41,841 bases of DNA from Cyanobacteria bacterium CG_2015-22_32_23 (GCA_009993045.1 JAACUG010000080.1:1-41841), one strand, 5' to 3'. Counted from the first letter of the stretch, positions 27,596 to 36,933 are shown. Notes: a model not told the origin generated them from the sequence alone. Numbers and translations: made by a program.

Positions 27596-28138
27596 ATGTC
27601 AAGATTAAAAACTTATTACCAAGAAACTATTACTGCTAAACTCAAAGAGCAATTTGGTTACACAAATATTCATCAAATACCTAAAGTAACTAAAATTGTG
27701 ATCAATCGAGGTTTAGGAGAAGCATCACAGAATGCTAAAGCACTGGAGTCCTCTCTGAGTGAACTAGCTGTGATTACTGGACAAAAACCTGTTGTTACTC
27801 GTGCCAAGAAAGCGATCGCAGGTTTTAAAGTTCGTCAAGGAATGCCCGTGGGTGCCATGGTGACTTTACGATCTGACAAAATGTACGCTTTCCTAGAGCG
27901 TTTGATCAGTCTTGCTTTACCCCGTATTCGTGATTTTCGTGGCGTTAGCCCTAAAAGTTTTGATGGACGAGGTAACTATAGCTTAGGAGTAAAAGAACAA
28001 CTAATATTCCCCGAAATTAGCTATGATACCATCGATCAACTTCGTGGCTTTGATATTTCTATTATCACCACTGCTAACACCGACGAAGAAGGACGTGCAT
28101 TGCTCAAAGAAATGGGAATGCCCTTCCGTGACAAATAA
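27596..28138 (+). CDS. rplE: 50S ribosomal protein L5
   Basis: L5 (180 aa) binds 5S rRNA in the central protuberance. [35 protein letters not shown] and [20 protein letters not shown] are diagnostic. The next gene is S8, without S14 between, which is the cyanobacterial order. A HIP1 octamer lies at 27812. Confidence 0.98.
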   Translation: MSRLKTYYQETITAKLKEQFGYTNIHQIPKVTKIVINRGLGEASQNAKALESSLSELAVITGQKPVVTRAKKAIAGFKVRQGMPVGAMVTLRSDKMYAFLERLISLALPRIRDFRGVSPKSFDGRGNYSLGVKEQLIFPEISYDTIDQLRGFDISIITTANTDEEGRALLKEMGMPFRDK

Positions 28139-28165
28139 GAAATAACCAGAGGAAAAGAAGAAAGA

Positions 28166-28567
28166 ATGCCAGCACACGACACTATTTCAGATATGCTGAC
28201 TCGTATTCGCAACGCTTGTGCAGTTCGTCATTCCACCGTGAATATTCCTAGCACTCGTATGACCCGCAGTATTGCAGAGGTACTAAAAAGTGAAGGCTTT
28301 ATCACCAGTTATGAAGAAATCGGCGAAGGAGTCAAAAAAAATATCGTAGTCTCCCTTAAATATAAAGGAAGAAATCGTAAACCTATTATCCAAAATATTC
28401 GCCGAGTAAGTACTCCCGGTTTAAGAGTATATAGTAAGAAAAAAGACCTACCCAGAGTATTGGGCGGTATCGGCGTTGCGATTGTTTCCACTTCTCACGG
28501 TATTATGACCGATAGAGAAGCCAGAAAACAAAACATCGGTGGCGAAGTACTTTGCTATATTTGGTAA
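28166..28567 (+). CDS. rpsH: 30S ribosomal protein S8
   Basis: S8 (133 aa), a central-domain 16S rRNA binder and, in Escherichia coli, the repressor of the spc operon. It starts [18 protein letters not shown] and ends with the family's [33 protein letters not shown] lies before the ATG. Confidence 0.98.
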   Translation: MPAHDTISDMLTRIRNACAVRHSTVNIPSTRMTRSIAEVLKSEGFITSYEEIGEGVKKNIVVSLKYKGRNRKPIIQNIRRVSTPGLRVYSKKKDLPRVLGGIGVAIVSTSHGIMTDREARKQNIGGEVLCYIW

Positions 28568-28647
28568 CAATTAGAGGCAAAAGGCAAAAGACAAAAAAAT
28601 TTTTAAGTCTGTGTCTATCTACCATTCTTAATTGTCAACTATAAATT

Positions 28648-28668
28648 ATTCACTATTCACTATTCACT
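28648..28668 (+). repeat. Heptanucleotide tandem repeat (ATTCACT) before rplF
   Basis: Three exact ATTCACT units end 3 bp before the rplF ATG at 28672, again displacing any Shine-Dalgarno sequence. The spacer before it holds a looser GGCAAAAGGCAAAAG repeat. Confidence 0.85.
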
Positions 28669-28671
28669 ATC

Positions 28672-29211
28672 ATGTCTCGTATTGGAAAACGTCCTATAAC
28701 GATACCCCCAAAGGTAGAAATCAAAATTGATGGACAACAAGTAAATGTTACTGGTCCAAAAGGTAACTTATCCAGAGATTTACCGTCTTTAATCACGATA
28801 GTTCAAGAAGCACAAGAACTTCTCGTCACCCGAGATAATGATTCTCGTAAAGCAAGAGAAAGACACGGTTTATGCCGTACTTTAGTAGCTAACATGGTTG
28901 ACGGCGTTAGTCAAGGCTTTGAAAAAAAATTAGAAATTCAAGGGGTAGGTTATCGAGCTGCCGCTCAAGGTTCTAAATTAACTCTTAACGTGGGTTACAG
29001 TAAACCAGTAGAAATGGAAATGCCCCAAGGAATTAACGTCGCTGTTAATACTAATACCGAAGTGGTAGTCACTGGTATAGATAAAGAATTAGTAGGTAAC
29101 GTTGCTGCTAAAATTCGTGCAGTTCGTCCTCCTGAAGTCTATAAAGGAAAAGGTATTCGTTACGCTGGGGAATATGTCAGACGTAAAGTAGGTAAAGCAG
29201 GTAAGAAATAA
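28672..29211 (+). CDS. rplF: 50S ribosomal protein L6
   Basis: L6 (179 aa), near the factor-binding site and the sarcin-ricin loop. [17 protein letters not shown], the [13 protein letters not shown] repeat and the C-terminal [19 protein letters not shown] with basic tail fit the family exactly. It ends 2 bp before the rplR ATG. Confidence 0.98.
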   Translation: MSRIGKRPITIPPKVEIKIDGQQVNVTGPKGNLSRDLPSLITIVQEAQELLVTRDNDSRKARERHGLCRTLVANMVDGVSQGFEKKLEIQGVGYRAAAQGSKLTLNVGYSKPVEMEMPQGINVAVNTNTEVVVTGIDKELVGNVAAKIRAVRPPEVYKGKGIRYAGEYVRRKVGKAGKK

Positions 29212-29213
29212 TT

Positions 29214-29576
29214 ATGACTATTAATCGTAAAGATCTCGTTCAACGTCGTCATTTGCGCATTCGGAAAAAAGTAAGCGGAACTGCTGATCGCCCTCGTTTA
29301 GCCATATTTCGTTCTAACTTTCACATTTACGCTCAAGTTATTGACGATGTAGCTCAACACACTTTAGTTTCTGCCTCCACCGTGGATAAAGAACTAAAAG
29401 AAAAATTAGCTACTACATCTAATTGTGATGCTTCTGCCGAAGTTGGCAAATTAGTAGCCCAAAGAGCATTATCTAAAGGTATCGAACAAGTCGTATTTGA
29501 TCGTGGTGGGAATCTCTATCATGGACGAGTTAAGGCTTTAGCCGATGCCGCTCGTGAATCTGGTCTTAACTTCTAA
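29214..29576 (+). CDS. rplR: 50S ribosomal protein L18
   Basis: L18 (120 aa), a 5S rRNA-binding protein. [38 protein letters not shown] and the closing [21 protein letters not shown] are the family signatures. The start is taken at the ATG just after the L6 stop. Confidence 0.98.
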   Translation: MTINRKDLVQRRHLRIRKKVSGTADRPRLAIFRSNFHIYAQVIDDVAQHTLVSASTVDKELKEKLATTSNCDASAEVGKLVAQRALSKGIEQVVFDRGGNLYHGRVKALADAARESGLNF

Positions 29577-29589
29577 AGAGGAACTTATT

Positions 29590-30144
29590 ATGGCAAAAGA
29601 AAGAGAACAAGAACAACAACGCAAAGGCGGTAAGCAAAGAAAACAGCGTAAAGAGAAAAAAGACAACACCTGGCAAGAAAGAGTTGTCCAAATCCGCCGA
29701 GTTAGCAAAGTAGTTAAAGGTGGTAAAAAACTCAGTTTCCGAGCTATTGTTGTTGTCGGTAACGAAAAAGGGCAAGTTGGAGTTGGTGTAGGTAAAGCAG
29801 GGGATGTAATTAACGCCGTGCGTAAAGCCGTTACTGACGGTAAAAAACATCTTATTACCATCAACATCAACAAAGCAAGTTCCATTACCCATATCAGTAA
29901 TGGTGCAGCTGGTGGAGCTAGAGTATTTATCCGTCCTGCCGCTCCGGGTACTGGGGTTATCGCTGGGGGTGCTGTGCGTACTGTCCTCGAACTAGCTGGA
30001 ATCAAAAATATTTTAGCGAAACAACAAGGATCTAATAACCCTTTAAATAATGCCAGAGCAGCCGTCAATGCCCTAGGGCAAATTCGTAGTTTTTCTGAAG
30101 TAGCAAAAGAAAGAGATATTCCGTTACAACAGATTTATTCATAA
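29590..30144 (+). CDS. rpsE: 30S ribosomal protein S5
   Basis: S5 (184 aa), at the mRNA entrance and important for decoding fidelity. The double-stranded-RNA-binding-like part [20 protein letters not shown] and the [29 protein letters not shown] and [12 protein letters not shown] segments are diagnostic. The frame stays open up to 29545, but the ATG at 29590 is right: it follows AGAGGAAC by a normal distance and gives the family's MAKERE-type start. S5 is followed by L15 with no L30 between, as usual in cyanobacteria. Confidence 0.97.
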   Translation: MAKEREQEQQRKGGKQRKQRKEKKDNTWQERVVQIRRVSKVVKGGKKLSFRAIVVVGNEKGQVGVGVGKAGDVINAVRKAVTDGKKHLITININKASSITHISNGAAGGARVFIRPAAPGTGVIAGGAVRTVLELAGIKNILAKQQGSNNPLNNARAAVNALGQIRSFSEVAKERDIPLQQIYS

Positions 30145-30170
30145 GAGATCAAATTAATTCCATAATCATT

Positions 30171-30635
30171 ATGAGACTTCATCAACTATCCCCTAAGCCT
30201 ACATCTAAAAAACGTCGCCGCCGTATAGGCAGAGGTATTTCTGCTGGACAAGGTGCTAGTGGCGGTTTTGGGATGAGAGGACAAAAATCTCGTTCTGGTA
30301 CAGGTACAAAACCTGGTTTTGAAGGTGGACAAATGCCCCTTTACAGAAGAGTTCCAAAGTTAAAACACTTTCCTCTAATCAATCATAAAGAATTTACCAT
30401 CATCAACGTTGAGAAACTAAACACTTTAGCTGCTAACACTGAAGTTACCTTAGAATCATTAATGGCTGTAGGTATTGTTACCACAAATGATGGACCTTTA
30501 AAAATTCTTGGTAATGGTGAATTAACCGTCGCCCTTAATATTAAAGCCGCAGGGTGGAGTAAATCTGCTCAAGCTAAAATTGAAACTGCTGGTGGTACTA
30601 TTACAATAACTTCGCATAAAGCCCACTGGCTTTAG
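30171..30635 (+). CDS. rplO: 50S ribosomal protein L15 with IS-derived C-terminal tail
   Basis: L15 (154 aa as read), a late-assembly 50S protein. [32 protein letters not shown]-type N-terminal sequence (residues 13-43) and [19 protein letters not shown] are diagnostic. Homology-like sequence runs to about residue 147 (AGGTITIT). The last seven residues, SHKAHWL, and the TAG stop fall in or against the left-end hairpin of the TnpB element, so the insertion seems to have replaced the native 3' end. The family's core is complete, so function is probably kept. The insertion site and loss of the native stop are inferred from the reading frame and the IS end sequence. Confidence 0.93.
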   Translation: MRLHQLSPKPTSKKRRRRIGRGISAGQGASGGFGMRGQKSRSGTGTKPGFEGGQMPLYRRVPKLKHFPLINHKEFTIINVEKLNTLAANTEVTLESLMAVGIVTTNDGPLKILGNGELTVALNIKAAGWSKSAQAKIETAGGTITITSHKAHWL

Positions 30636-32008
30636 TCGTGGGATGTATTGCGACACCCTGAAGGGTGTCGTGAATATTTGCTGTAAAGAATAGTTGTCAT
30701 TTTTGATTTTATCATGTTAAAATAATTACGTCAGCATAAATAACGTAAAATGTTTATCTTAGAGTTTAAAACTGTAGGCAAAACAACTCAATACTCGGCA
30801 ATAGATGAAGCGATTAAAACTGTTAAATTCATTCGCAATAAATCCCTTCGTTTTTGGATGGACAATAAAGGTGTAGGACAAAAAGGTTTGTACAACTACT
30901 CTACTTTGTTGCGTAAAGAGTTTCCTTTTGTAACTGATTTAAACTCAAGTGCTTGTCAGGCTTCTATCGAACCAACTTGGTCTGCTATTTCTCGTTTCTA
31001 TGATAATTGCAAAAAGCCTTCTGTCAAAAAGAAAGGTTATCCCAAATTTAAGAAAAATCAAAGAAGCGTAGAGTATAAAACTAGCGGTTGGAAGTTGTCT
31101 GAAGACAGAAAATCTATCACTTTCACTGACAAAAAGGGAATAGGAACATTGAAACTCAAAGGTAGTAGAGATTTGAACTATTTTCAGATTGATCAGATTA
31201 AAAGAGTGAGGATTGTTAAACGTGCTGACGGGTATTCTGTTCAATTCAACATCAAAGAAGATGTTAGAGCTATAAAACCCAGAGAATATGAACCTACTAA
31301 ACATTGCGTCGGTTTGGATGTCGGGTTAAAGTATTTTTATGCTGATAGTGACGGGAATACAGTTGAGATTCCACAACATTATCGTAAAGCTGAAAAACAA
31401 TTAAACAAGCTCAATCGCCGTAAGTCTAAAAAGTTTAGAAAAGGTAAACCTGTTTCAAGAAACTACTTAAAAGCTAAGAATCGATATGCTCGGAAACATC
31501 TAAAAGTAAGTAGGCAACGAGAAGAGTTTGCCAAAGAGAAGGCACTCCGTTTAATTCAATCTAGCGATTTGATAGCCTATGAAGATTTAGCTGTGAAGAA
31601 CATGGTAAGAAATCGACATTTAGCAAAAAGTATTAATGATGTGGCTTGGAGTACTTTTAGACGCTGGTTAGAATATTTTGGTTATAAATACGGGAAAATA
31701 ACAGTAGCAGTACCACCCTATAACACTAGCCAAGATTGCTCTAATTGTGGTCAAAAAGTACAAAAATCTTTGTCCGTAAGAACTCATGTATGTCCTCATT
31801 GTGGGTTTATATGTGACAGGGATATAAACGCCGCTATCAATATTTTGAAAAAGGCTCTAAGTACCGTAGGGCATACGGGAACTTTTGTCTTCAAGGCAAT
31901 AAACGCTTGGGGAGAGGATGCCTCTATTTTGATTGGTAGCAATACCTGTCAGGGTAAGCAACCTCGATGAACCAAGAATCCAACGTGCTTCAGCCGTTGG
32001 AGTGTCAA
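30617..32008 (+). mobile_element. IS200/IS605-family element (IS1341-type, TnpB only)
   Basis: About 1.39 kb. The left end carries two hairpins: AAAGCC/GGCTTT with an outer CCCAC/GTGGG pairing (about 30618-30643), and a perfect 9-bp stem CGACACCCT/AGGGTGTCG at 30651-30670. The right end carries TCCAACG/CGTTGGA around a 9-nt loop (31979-32001) followed by GTGTCAA. There is one gene, tnpB, and no Y1 transposase tnpA, so movement would need a transposase in trans. The exact ends (about 30617 and 32008) are estimated from the hairpins; no target duplication is expected for this family. It lies in the same direction as the host operon. Confidence 0.85.
30750..31970 (+). CDS. tnpB: TnpB RNA-guided nuclease of IS200/IS605 element
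   Basis: TnpB (406 aa), the ancestor-type of Cas12 nucleases, guided by a right-end transcript (omega RNA). The N-terminal helix-turn-helix-like domain includes RNKSLRFWMDNKG and SAISRFYDNCKK. The RuvC-like residues are all present: Asp190 in VGLDVGLKY, Glu278 in IAYEDLAV, and Asp356/Asp358 in CDRDINAAINI. A zinc ribbon has cysteines at 330, 333, 348 and 351. Nothing is broken, so the enzyme looks active. It lies inside the ribosomal super-operon in the same direction, between rplO and secY, and so may be transcribed from the strong operon promoter. Confidence 0.95.
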   Translation: MFILEFKTVGKTTQYSAIDEAIKTVKFIRNKSLRFWMDNKGVGQKGLYNYSTLLRKEFPFVTDLNSSACQASIEPTWSAISRFYDNCKKPSVKKKGYPKFKKNQRSVEYKTSGWKLSEDRKSITFTDKKGIGTLKLKGSRDLNYFQIDQIKRVRIVKRADGYSVQFNIKEDVRAIKPREYEPTKHCVGLDVGLKYFYADSDGNTVEIPQHYRKAEKQLNKLNRRKSKKFRKGKPVSRNYLKAKNRYARKHLKVSRQREEFAKEKALRLIQSSDLIAYEDLAVKNMVRNRHLAKSINDVAWSTFRRWLEYFGYKYGKITVAVPPYNTSQDCSNCGQKVQKSLSVRTHVCPHCGFICDRDINAAINILKKALSTVGHTGTFVFKAINAWGEDASILIGSNTCQGKQPR

Positions 32009-32024
32009 TCATGCTTCATCAGTA
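31840..32024 (+). ncRNA. Putative omega RNA (reRNA) at TnpB right end
   Basis: By analogy with studied IS200/IS605 elements, the TnpB guide RNA overlaps the 3' end of tnpB, runs through the right-end hairpin (31979-32001) and ends in about 16-20 nt of flanking DNA that act as guide (here from about 32009). Only the hairpin is seen directly; the 5' end is a guess. Confidence 0.45.
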
Positions 32025-32208
32025 AATGATCAAAGCAATAATGGTTAATTAGTGTCAAGATATTTAAGAATGTAGAATTGAGAATGTAGAATCTAAAATA
32101 GAAACTTTTATTTACTTCTTTTAACACTAAGAAAAAATATCTTAATTCTTAATTTTTCATTCCTAATTCCTCATTATTTATCCACCATTTATAGATATAA
32201 ATTAGATC

Positions 32209-33522
32209 ATGGTTGTTAGTAAAGAAAAAACTCCAACCGCTCAAGAAACCTTTATGCAAATGGCCAGTGCCGCAGGGCTACGAGGCCGTTTACTCATAAC
32301 GTTAGGTTTATTAATCTTGATTCGTTTGGGCATTTATATACCCGTACCCGGCATCGATAGACAAGCCTTTGAAGCGGCGGTACAAAATCTTCCCTTTTTA
32401 GGATTTTTAAACATTTTTACAGGGGGAGGTTTAGCCACAGTAGGTATTTTTGCCTTGGGAATTTTACCTTATATTAATGCTTCTATTATCATGCAGTTAT
32501 TAGCTTCGGCTATTCCTGCCTTAGAAGACTTACAAAAAAATGAAGGAGAAATTGGACGGCGTAAAATTGCTCAGATTACTCGATATGTCGCTCTAGGATG
32601 GGCTATTATTCAAAGTACTGGGATAACAGTCGGTTTGCTACGTCCTTACGCTATAAATGATAGCCCTTGGTTTATTGTCCAAACTGTATTGGCTATTACA
32701 GCAGGATCAATGTTTGTCATGTGGGTATCAGAGTTAATCACTGAAAGAGGTTTAGGAAATGGAGCTTCTTTGTTAATTTTCGTTAATATTGTTGCTGTCT
32801 TACCAAAAACATTAGCTAATACTATTGATTACGCTCAAACGGGAGGTCGCCAAGCCATCGCTCAAGTTCTTATCCTCGTCATCGTCTTCTTGATTATGAT
32901 TGTTGGTATTGTATTTGTACAAGAAGGTACTCGTCGAATTCCTATTATCTCCGCCCGTCGTCAAGTGGGGAGAAGACTATACAGAGAAAGAACCAGTTAC
33001 CTACCCTTAAGACTTAATCAAGGTGGGGTTATGCCTATCATTTTTGCTTCTGCTGTGTTAGTTTTACCTTCTTCGGTGGCAGGTTTTGCAGAAAAAAGCC
33101 CTTTTAATGCGATCCTAAATCAAATAGCCTTAGCTCTACGCCCAGGTACAATCTGGTATGTAGTAACCTACTCTGTACTAATCATCTTCTTTAGTTATTT
33201 CTATGCTTCCTTGATTTCTAATCCTGAAGATATAGCCCAAAACTTGAAGAAAATGGGCACAAGTATCCCCGGTATTCGTCCGGGTAAAGCTACGATTGCT
33301 TATTTAGAAGGAGTTTTAAATCGTTTAACCCTTTTAGGGGCGATTTTTCTAACTATTGTCGCTACCGTACCAACTTTTGTGGAAAGTGCCACGGGGGTAA
33401 CAACCTTTCAAGGTTTTGGTGCAACTTCCCTCTTAATTTTAGTTGGGGTTGCCATTGATACCGCCAAACAGGTTCAAACCTACGTTATTTCTCAACGTTA
33501 TGAAGGTATGGTCAAACAATAA
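32209..33522 (+). CDS. secY: Protein translocase subunit SecY
   Basis: The pore subunit of the Sec translocon (437 aa, ten transmembrane helices), serving both plasma and thylakoid membranes in cyanobacteria. Family marks are IYIPVPGIDRQAF near the start, TGGGLATVGIFALGILPYINASI, SELITERGLGNGASLLIF, and the C-terminal ANDIAKQ-like stretch VAIDTAKQVQTYVISQRYEGM. The normal rplO-secY spacing is enlarged here by the IS element and a degenerate AATTCCT-like repeat near 32150. Confidence 0.98.
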   Translation: MVVSKEKTPTAQETFMQMASAAGLRGRLLITLGLLILIRLGIYIPVPGIDRQAFEAAVQNLPFLGFLNIFTGGGLATVGIFALGILPYINASIIMQLLASAIPALEDLQKNEGEIGRRKIAQITRYVALGWAIIQSTGITVGLLRPYAINDSPWFIVQTVLAITAGSMFVMWVSELITERGLGNGASLLIFVNIVAVLPKTLANTIDYAQTGGRQAIAQVLILVIVFLIMIVGIVFVQEGTRRIPIISARRQVGRRLYRERTSYLPLRLNQGGVMPIIFASAVLVLPSSVAGFAEKSPFNAILNQIALALRPGTIWYVVTYSVLIIFFSYFYASLISNPEDIAQNLKKMGTSIPGIRPGKATIAYLEGVLNRLTLLGAIFLTIVATVPTFVESATGVTTFQGFGATSLLILVGVAIDTAKQVQTYVISQRYEGMVKQ

Positions 33523-33523
33523 T

Positions 33524-33551
33524 TAGGACATAGGAGTTAGGAGATAGGAGA
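33524..33551 (+). repeat. Heptanucleotide tandem repeat (TAGGAGA) between secY and adk
   Basis: Four 7-nt units: TAGGACA, TAGGAGT, TAGGAGA and TAGGAGA. This is the fourth STRR array of the operon, starting 2 bp after the secY stop and running to 63 bp before adk. Confidence 0.85.
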
Positions 33552-33614
33552 TAAATGAGCATTAATAATTCTCAATTCAACCTTCGACCTTTTCAATTCT
33601 CAATGAAATAAAGA

Positions 33615-34169
33615 ATGACAAAACTAATATTTCTAGGAGCACCGGGTGCTGGTAAAGGTACTCAGGCTCAAATTCTATCCCAAAATCTGGGTATTCCTCA
33701 TATTTCAACGGGGGAAATCCTCAGAAATGCCATCGCCGCAGAAACCCCTTTAGGGATCAAAGCCAAAGGTTTCGTTGATAACGGTGATTTAGTCCCCGAT
33801 GAACTAATTTTAGACTTAATCAAAGAAAGATTAGGACAAGAAGACGCTCAAAAAGGATGGATTCTCGATGGTTTCCCCCGCAATGTTCCTCAAGCAGATT
33901 TCTTAAACAATCTCCTTCAGGACTTAAATCAAGTCTGTAACGGTGTTGTTAACCTTGATGTACCTGATTCTGTGTTGTTAGAACGTCTTTTAAGTAGAGG
34001 CAGAGCAGATGATAATGAAGCGACTATTAGTAATCGTTTACAAGTTTATCGTCAACAAACAGCCCCTTTGATTGACTATTATCAACAAAATCAGTTATTA
34101 ATTAATGTTAATGGCCATCGGGAACTTTCCCAAATCAGTGAAGAATTAGAAACCATAGTTAAATCCTAA
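33615..34169 (+). CDS. adk: Adenylate kinase
   Basis: Interconverts ATP + AMP and 2 ADP in the cytosol. The P-loop GAPGAGKGTQ is at 8-17, the AMP-binding stretch HISTGEILRNAI follows, LDGFPRNVPQA is near residue 83, and the LID is short (SRGRADDNEATISNRLQVY). At 184 aa it is the short-LID type without a zinc domain. Its place after secY is conserved in many bacteria. Confidence 0.97.
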   Translation: MTKLIFLGAPGAGKGTQAQILSQNLGIPHISTGEILRNAIAAETPLGIKAKGFVDNGDLVPDELILDLIKERLGQEDAQKGWILDGFPRNVPQADFLNNLLQDLNQVCNGVVNLDVPDSVLLERLLSRGRADDNEATISNRLQVYRQQTAPLIDYYQQNQLLINVNGHRELSQISEELETIVKS

Positions 34170-34252
34170 AATGATCTACTTTGATTTTGAAGGGAAAATA
34201 GATTTGATAAAATCAACAAAGATTACATCAAACCAATAAAAGGATTATTACT

Positions 34253-34489
34253 ATGTCGAAAAAAGACCTCATTGAAATGGAAGGAACTGTTATGGAATCA
34301 CTCCCAAACGCAATGTTTAGAGTTGACTTAGATAACGGTTTTAATGTTTTAGCTCACATCGCTGGGAAAATTAGACGTAATTACATCAAAATTTTACCCG
34401 GTGATAGAGTAAAAGTCGAGTTAACTCCCTATGATTTAAGCAAAGGAAGAATTACTTATCGACTAAAAGGCGGTAGTGGTAAAAAATAA
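34253..34489 (+). CDS. infA: Translation initiation factor IF-1
   Basis: IF-1 (78 aa) binds the 30S A site during initiation. It is a single OB-fold protein with [40 protein letters not shown] and [14 protein letters not shown], all family signatures. AAAGGATTA precedes the ATG. The tail GGSGKK is slightly longer than in Escherichia coli. Confidence 0.98.
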   Translation: MSKKDLIEMEGTVMESLPNAMFRVDLDNGFNVLAHIAGKIRRNYIKILPGDRVKVELTPYDLSKGRITYRLKGGSGKK

Positions 34490-34627
34490 TTGTATTATAT
34501 AAAAAATACTAGAATTATTGCTATTACCAAAAGTGACATTTTGCTTAAATAATCATCAAGAGACAAAAAATCTCTAAAAATGAAAAATAAAACAAAAAAT
34601 CACTTGACTTATACAACTAACCTATGT

Positions 34628-34656
34628 TTGACAGAGGTATAAAACCCTGTTATAAT
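34628..34656 (+). promoter_or_regulatory. Perfect-consensus sigma-70 promoter before rpmJ
   Basis: TTGACA (34628-34633), a 17-bp spacer and TATAAT (34651-34656) match the ideal housekeeping promoter at all twelve positions. Transcription would start near 34663, about 21 nt before the rpmJ ATG. It would separately drive rpmJ-rpsM-rpsK-rpoA-rplQ and onward. Confidence 0.9.
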
Positions 34657-34683
34657 TAAAAGCTTGCAGTGTAAACTACTACT

Positions 34684-34797
34684 ATGAAAGTAAGAGCATC
34701 AGTCAAAAAAATTTGCGACAAATGTCGTGTGATCCGTCGAAAAGGGCGGGTTATGGTGATCTGTTCCAACCCCAAACATAAACAACGTCAGGGATAA
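34684..34797 (+). CDS. rpmJ: 50S ribosomal protein L36
   Basis: A 37-aa protein, the smallest ribosomal protein. It starts [19 protein letters not shown] and ends NPKHKQRQG. The zinc-binding set is complete (Cys11, Cys14, Cys27, His32), so this is the zinc-bound form. It sits 21 nt after the predicted start of a consensus promoter and has no clear Shine-Dalgarno. Confidence 0.97.
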   Translation: MKVRASVKKICDKCRVIRRKGRVMVICSNPKHKQRQG

Positions 34798-34885
34798 ATT
34801 ATTAACCATTAGTGTAACTCATAAACACTAAAAATTGACTAAATTTATTGGAAATAATAGCGAGATTAACAAAGGAAACTAAAAC

Positions 34886-35266
34886 ATGGCAAGGATATCT
34901 GGTATTGACTTACCTCGTGATAAACGAGTAGAAATAGGACTTACCTACTTGTATGGCATTGGTTTAACTTCTTCTCAAAAGATTCTGGCGGCAACAGGGG
35001 TAAACCCAGATACAAGAGTCAGAGATTTAAGCGATGAGGATGTAAGTAAACTAAGATTATACATTCAGGAGAACTTCGAGATCGAAGGGGATTTACGTCG
35101 TTTAGAAGCGATGAATATCAAACGCTTAGGAGATATAGGCACTTATAGAGGTCGTCGTCACCGTCAAGGATTACCCTTGAGAGGACAAAGAACTCGAACT
35201 AATGCCAGAACTCGTCGAGGACGTAAAGCTACCATCGCAGGGAAGAAAAAAGCTCCTAAGAAATAA
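34886..35266 (+). CDS. rpsM: 30S ribosomal protein S13
   Basis: S13 (126 aa), in the 30S head, contacting the P-site tRNA and bridges to the 50[22 protein letters not shown] and the C-terminal [18 protein letters not shown] are diagnostic; the basic tail ends KKKAPKK. AAAGGAAAC precedes the ATG. Confidence 0.98.
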   Translation: MARISGIDLPRDKRVEIGLTYLYGIGLTSSQKILAATGVNPDTRVRDLSDEDVSKLRLYIQENFEIEGDLRRLEAMNIKRLGDIGTYRGRRHRQGLPLRGQRTRTNARTRRGRKATIAGKKKAPKK

Positions 35267-35451
35267 ATAGAGGAACTGTGTTTTAGAACAAGTCATCCTG
35301 AATACCGTTCAGTTCGGGTTGCCCAAAACCTAAGATCACCTTTTATATAAAATAGTTCGGTGACAATTAATTCATCACCACTAAAAAAAACTAACTAATT
35401 CAATTAATCAAAAACTCCATAAACAAAATCAGTTAAAGAGGTAAATTCGGC

Positions 35452-35844
35452 ATGGCAAGACCCACAAAAAGGGGAGGACCAAAAAAACAAAAGAAAAACA
35501 TTCCCAGTGGAGTAGCTTATATAAAATCTACTTTCAATAACACCATTGTGACGATTACTGATGCGACAGGCAACGTAATTTCATGGGCAACAGCTGGTTC
35601 TAGTGGTTTTAAAGGAGCAAAAAAAGGAACTCCCTTTGCCGCTCAAACTGCAGCAGATAGTGCCGCTCGTACAGCAATGGACAACGGAATGAAACAAGTA
35701 GAGGTGATGGTTAGTGGACCTGGTGCAGGTAGAGAAACCGCCATCAGAGCTTTACAAGGAGCAGGGTTAGAAATTACATTAATTCGGGATATTACCCCAA
35801 TTCCTCATAACGGCTGTCGCCCACCCAAAAGACGCAGAGTCTAA
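35452..35844 (+). CDS. rpsK: 30S ribosomal protein S11
   Basis: S11 (130 aa), in the platform near the mRNA exit. [42 protein letters not shown] and the ending [18 protein letters not shown] are family signatures. AAAGAGG lies 11 nt upstream. The spacer after rpsM is 185 bp with no clear structure. Confidence 0.98.
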   Translation: MARPTKRGGPKKQKKNIPSGVAYIKSTFNNTIVTITDATGNVISWATAGSSGFKGAKKGTPFAAQTAADSAARTAMDNGMKQVEVMVSGPGAGRETAIRALQGAGLEITLIRDITPIPHNGCRPPKRRRV

Positions 35845-35943
35845 AATTATCCCATAGTCATCAACTCGAATTATTACTTGAGTTATTGATGATTAAAACC
35901 TTTGTATCTAAAACTGACATCATAAATCGAGGAAATAACCACT

Positions 35944-36933
35944 GTGGCTGTGTTTAAAATAGACTGCTTAGTAAATAAAACTCAAAAAAATCAAGGGCAA
36001 TATGCCAAGTTTGTACTAGATCCTTTAGAAAGAGGACAAGGTATAACTCTTGGTAATTCCTTGAGAAGAGTTCTGTTATCTAACTTAGAAGGTGCAGCAG
36101 TAACTGCCGTCAGAATTGCAGGTGTAAACCACGAATTTGCGGTGGTGGAAGGAGTAAGAGAAGATGTATTAGAAATGATGCTCAACATGAAAGGGATCAT
36201 TTTTAAAAGTTACACTCATACTCCCCAAATCGGTCGTTTAGTGGCTTCTGGTCCTTGTACTGTGACAGCCGCACAGTTTGATCTACCTTCGGAAATAGAA
36301 CTGGTTGAACCAAGTCAGTATATTTGTACTCTTGGTAAGGGAGCAAAATTAGAAATGGAATTTAAAGTAGAGAAAGGAAAGGGTTATCGAGCTATTGTCA
36401 GAGGCAAAGATGAACATAGCTCCCTCGATTTCTTACAAATAGATTCTGTTTTTATGCCCGTTACAAAAGTTAACTTCGTGGTAGAAGAAATTCGCTATGA
36501 AGGAAATTTAGCAGATCGTTTGATTTTGGAAATTTGGACTAATGGAAGTATAAAACCAGAAGAAGCTCTTTCGGATGCGTCGAAAATTTTAGTTGATTTA
36601 TTTTCACCTTTAACCGATGCTACAAGTATTACTGGTAAACCAGAAGAACTTGAAGAGCCTGAAGATCCAGCAAGTCAAATTCCTATTGAAGAATTGAATC
36701 TGTCAGTTCGTGCTTATAACTGTCTCAAACGGGCTCAAATTAACACTGTGGCTGATTTATTAGAATACTCTCAAGATGATCTTTTAGAAATTAAAAATTT
36801 CGGAGCGAAATCCGCAGAGGAAGTAATAGAAGCCTTACAACAGCGTTTAGGTATTACTTTAGCTGAAGGTAAGATGAAAGATCCACCATCAGGAGAGTTA
36901 ATTCATAGTATTGAGCCAGTGGCTACTCCCTAG
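35944..36933 (+). CDS. rpoA: RNA polymerase alpha subunit
   Basis: The alpha subunit (329 aa) dimerises to nucleate polymerase assembly. The N-terminal domain shows FVLDPLERGQGITLGNSLRRVLL and the conserved VREDVLEMMLNMKGI. A linker rich in Glu/Pro (about 233-245) leads to the C-terminal domain with LNLSVRAYNCLKRAQI and LLEIKNFGAKSAEEVIEAL. It starts with GTG at 35944 after a weak AGGAAA. The last 20 residues or so extend beyond the usual end and are Pro-containing. Confidence 0.98.
   Translation: MAVFKIDCLVNKTQKNQGQYAKFVLDPLERGQGITLGNSLRRVLLSNLEGAAVTAVRIAGVNHEFAVVEGVREDVLEMMLNMKGIIFKSYTHTPQIGRLVASGPCTVTAAQFDLPSEIELVEPSQYICTLGKGAKLEMEFKVEKGKGYRAIVRGKDEHSSLDFLQIDSVFMPVTKVNFVVEEIRYEGNLADRLILEIWTNGSIKPEEALSDASKILVDLFSPLTDATSITGKPEELEEPEDPASQIPIEELNLSVRAYNCLKRAQINTVADLLEYSQDDLLEIKNFGAKSAEEVIEALQQRLGITLAEGKMKDPPSGELIHSIEPVATP

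Noticed and set aside
28139-30170. Missing S14 and L30 genes in the operon as a deletion
   Set aside because: L5-S8 and S5-L15 adjacency is the usual cyanobacterial order; S14 is encoded elsewhere and L30 is absent.
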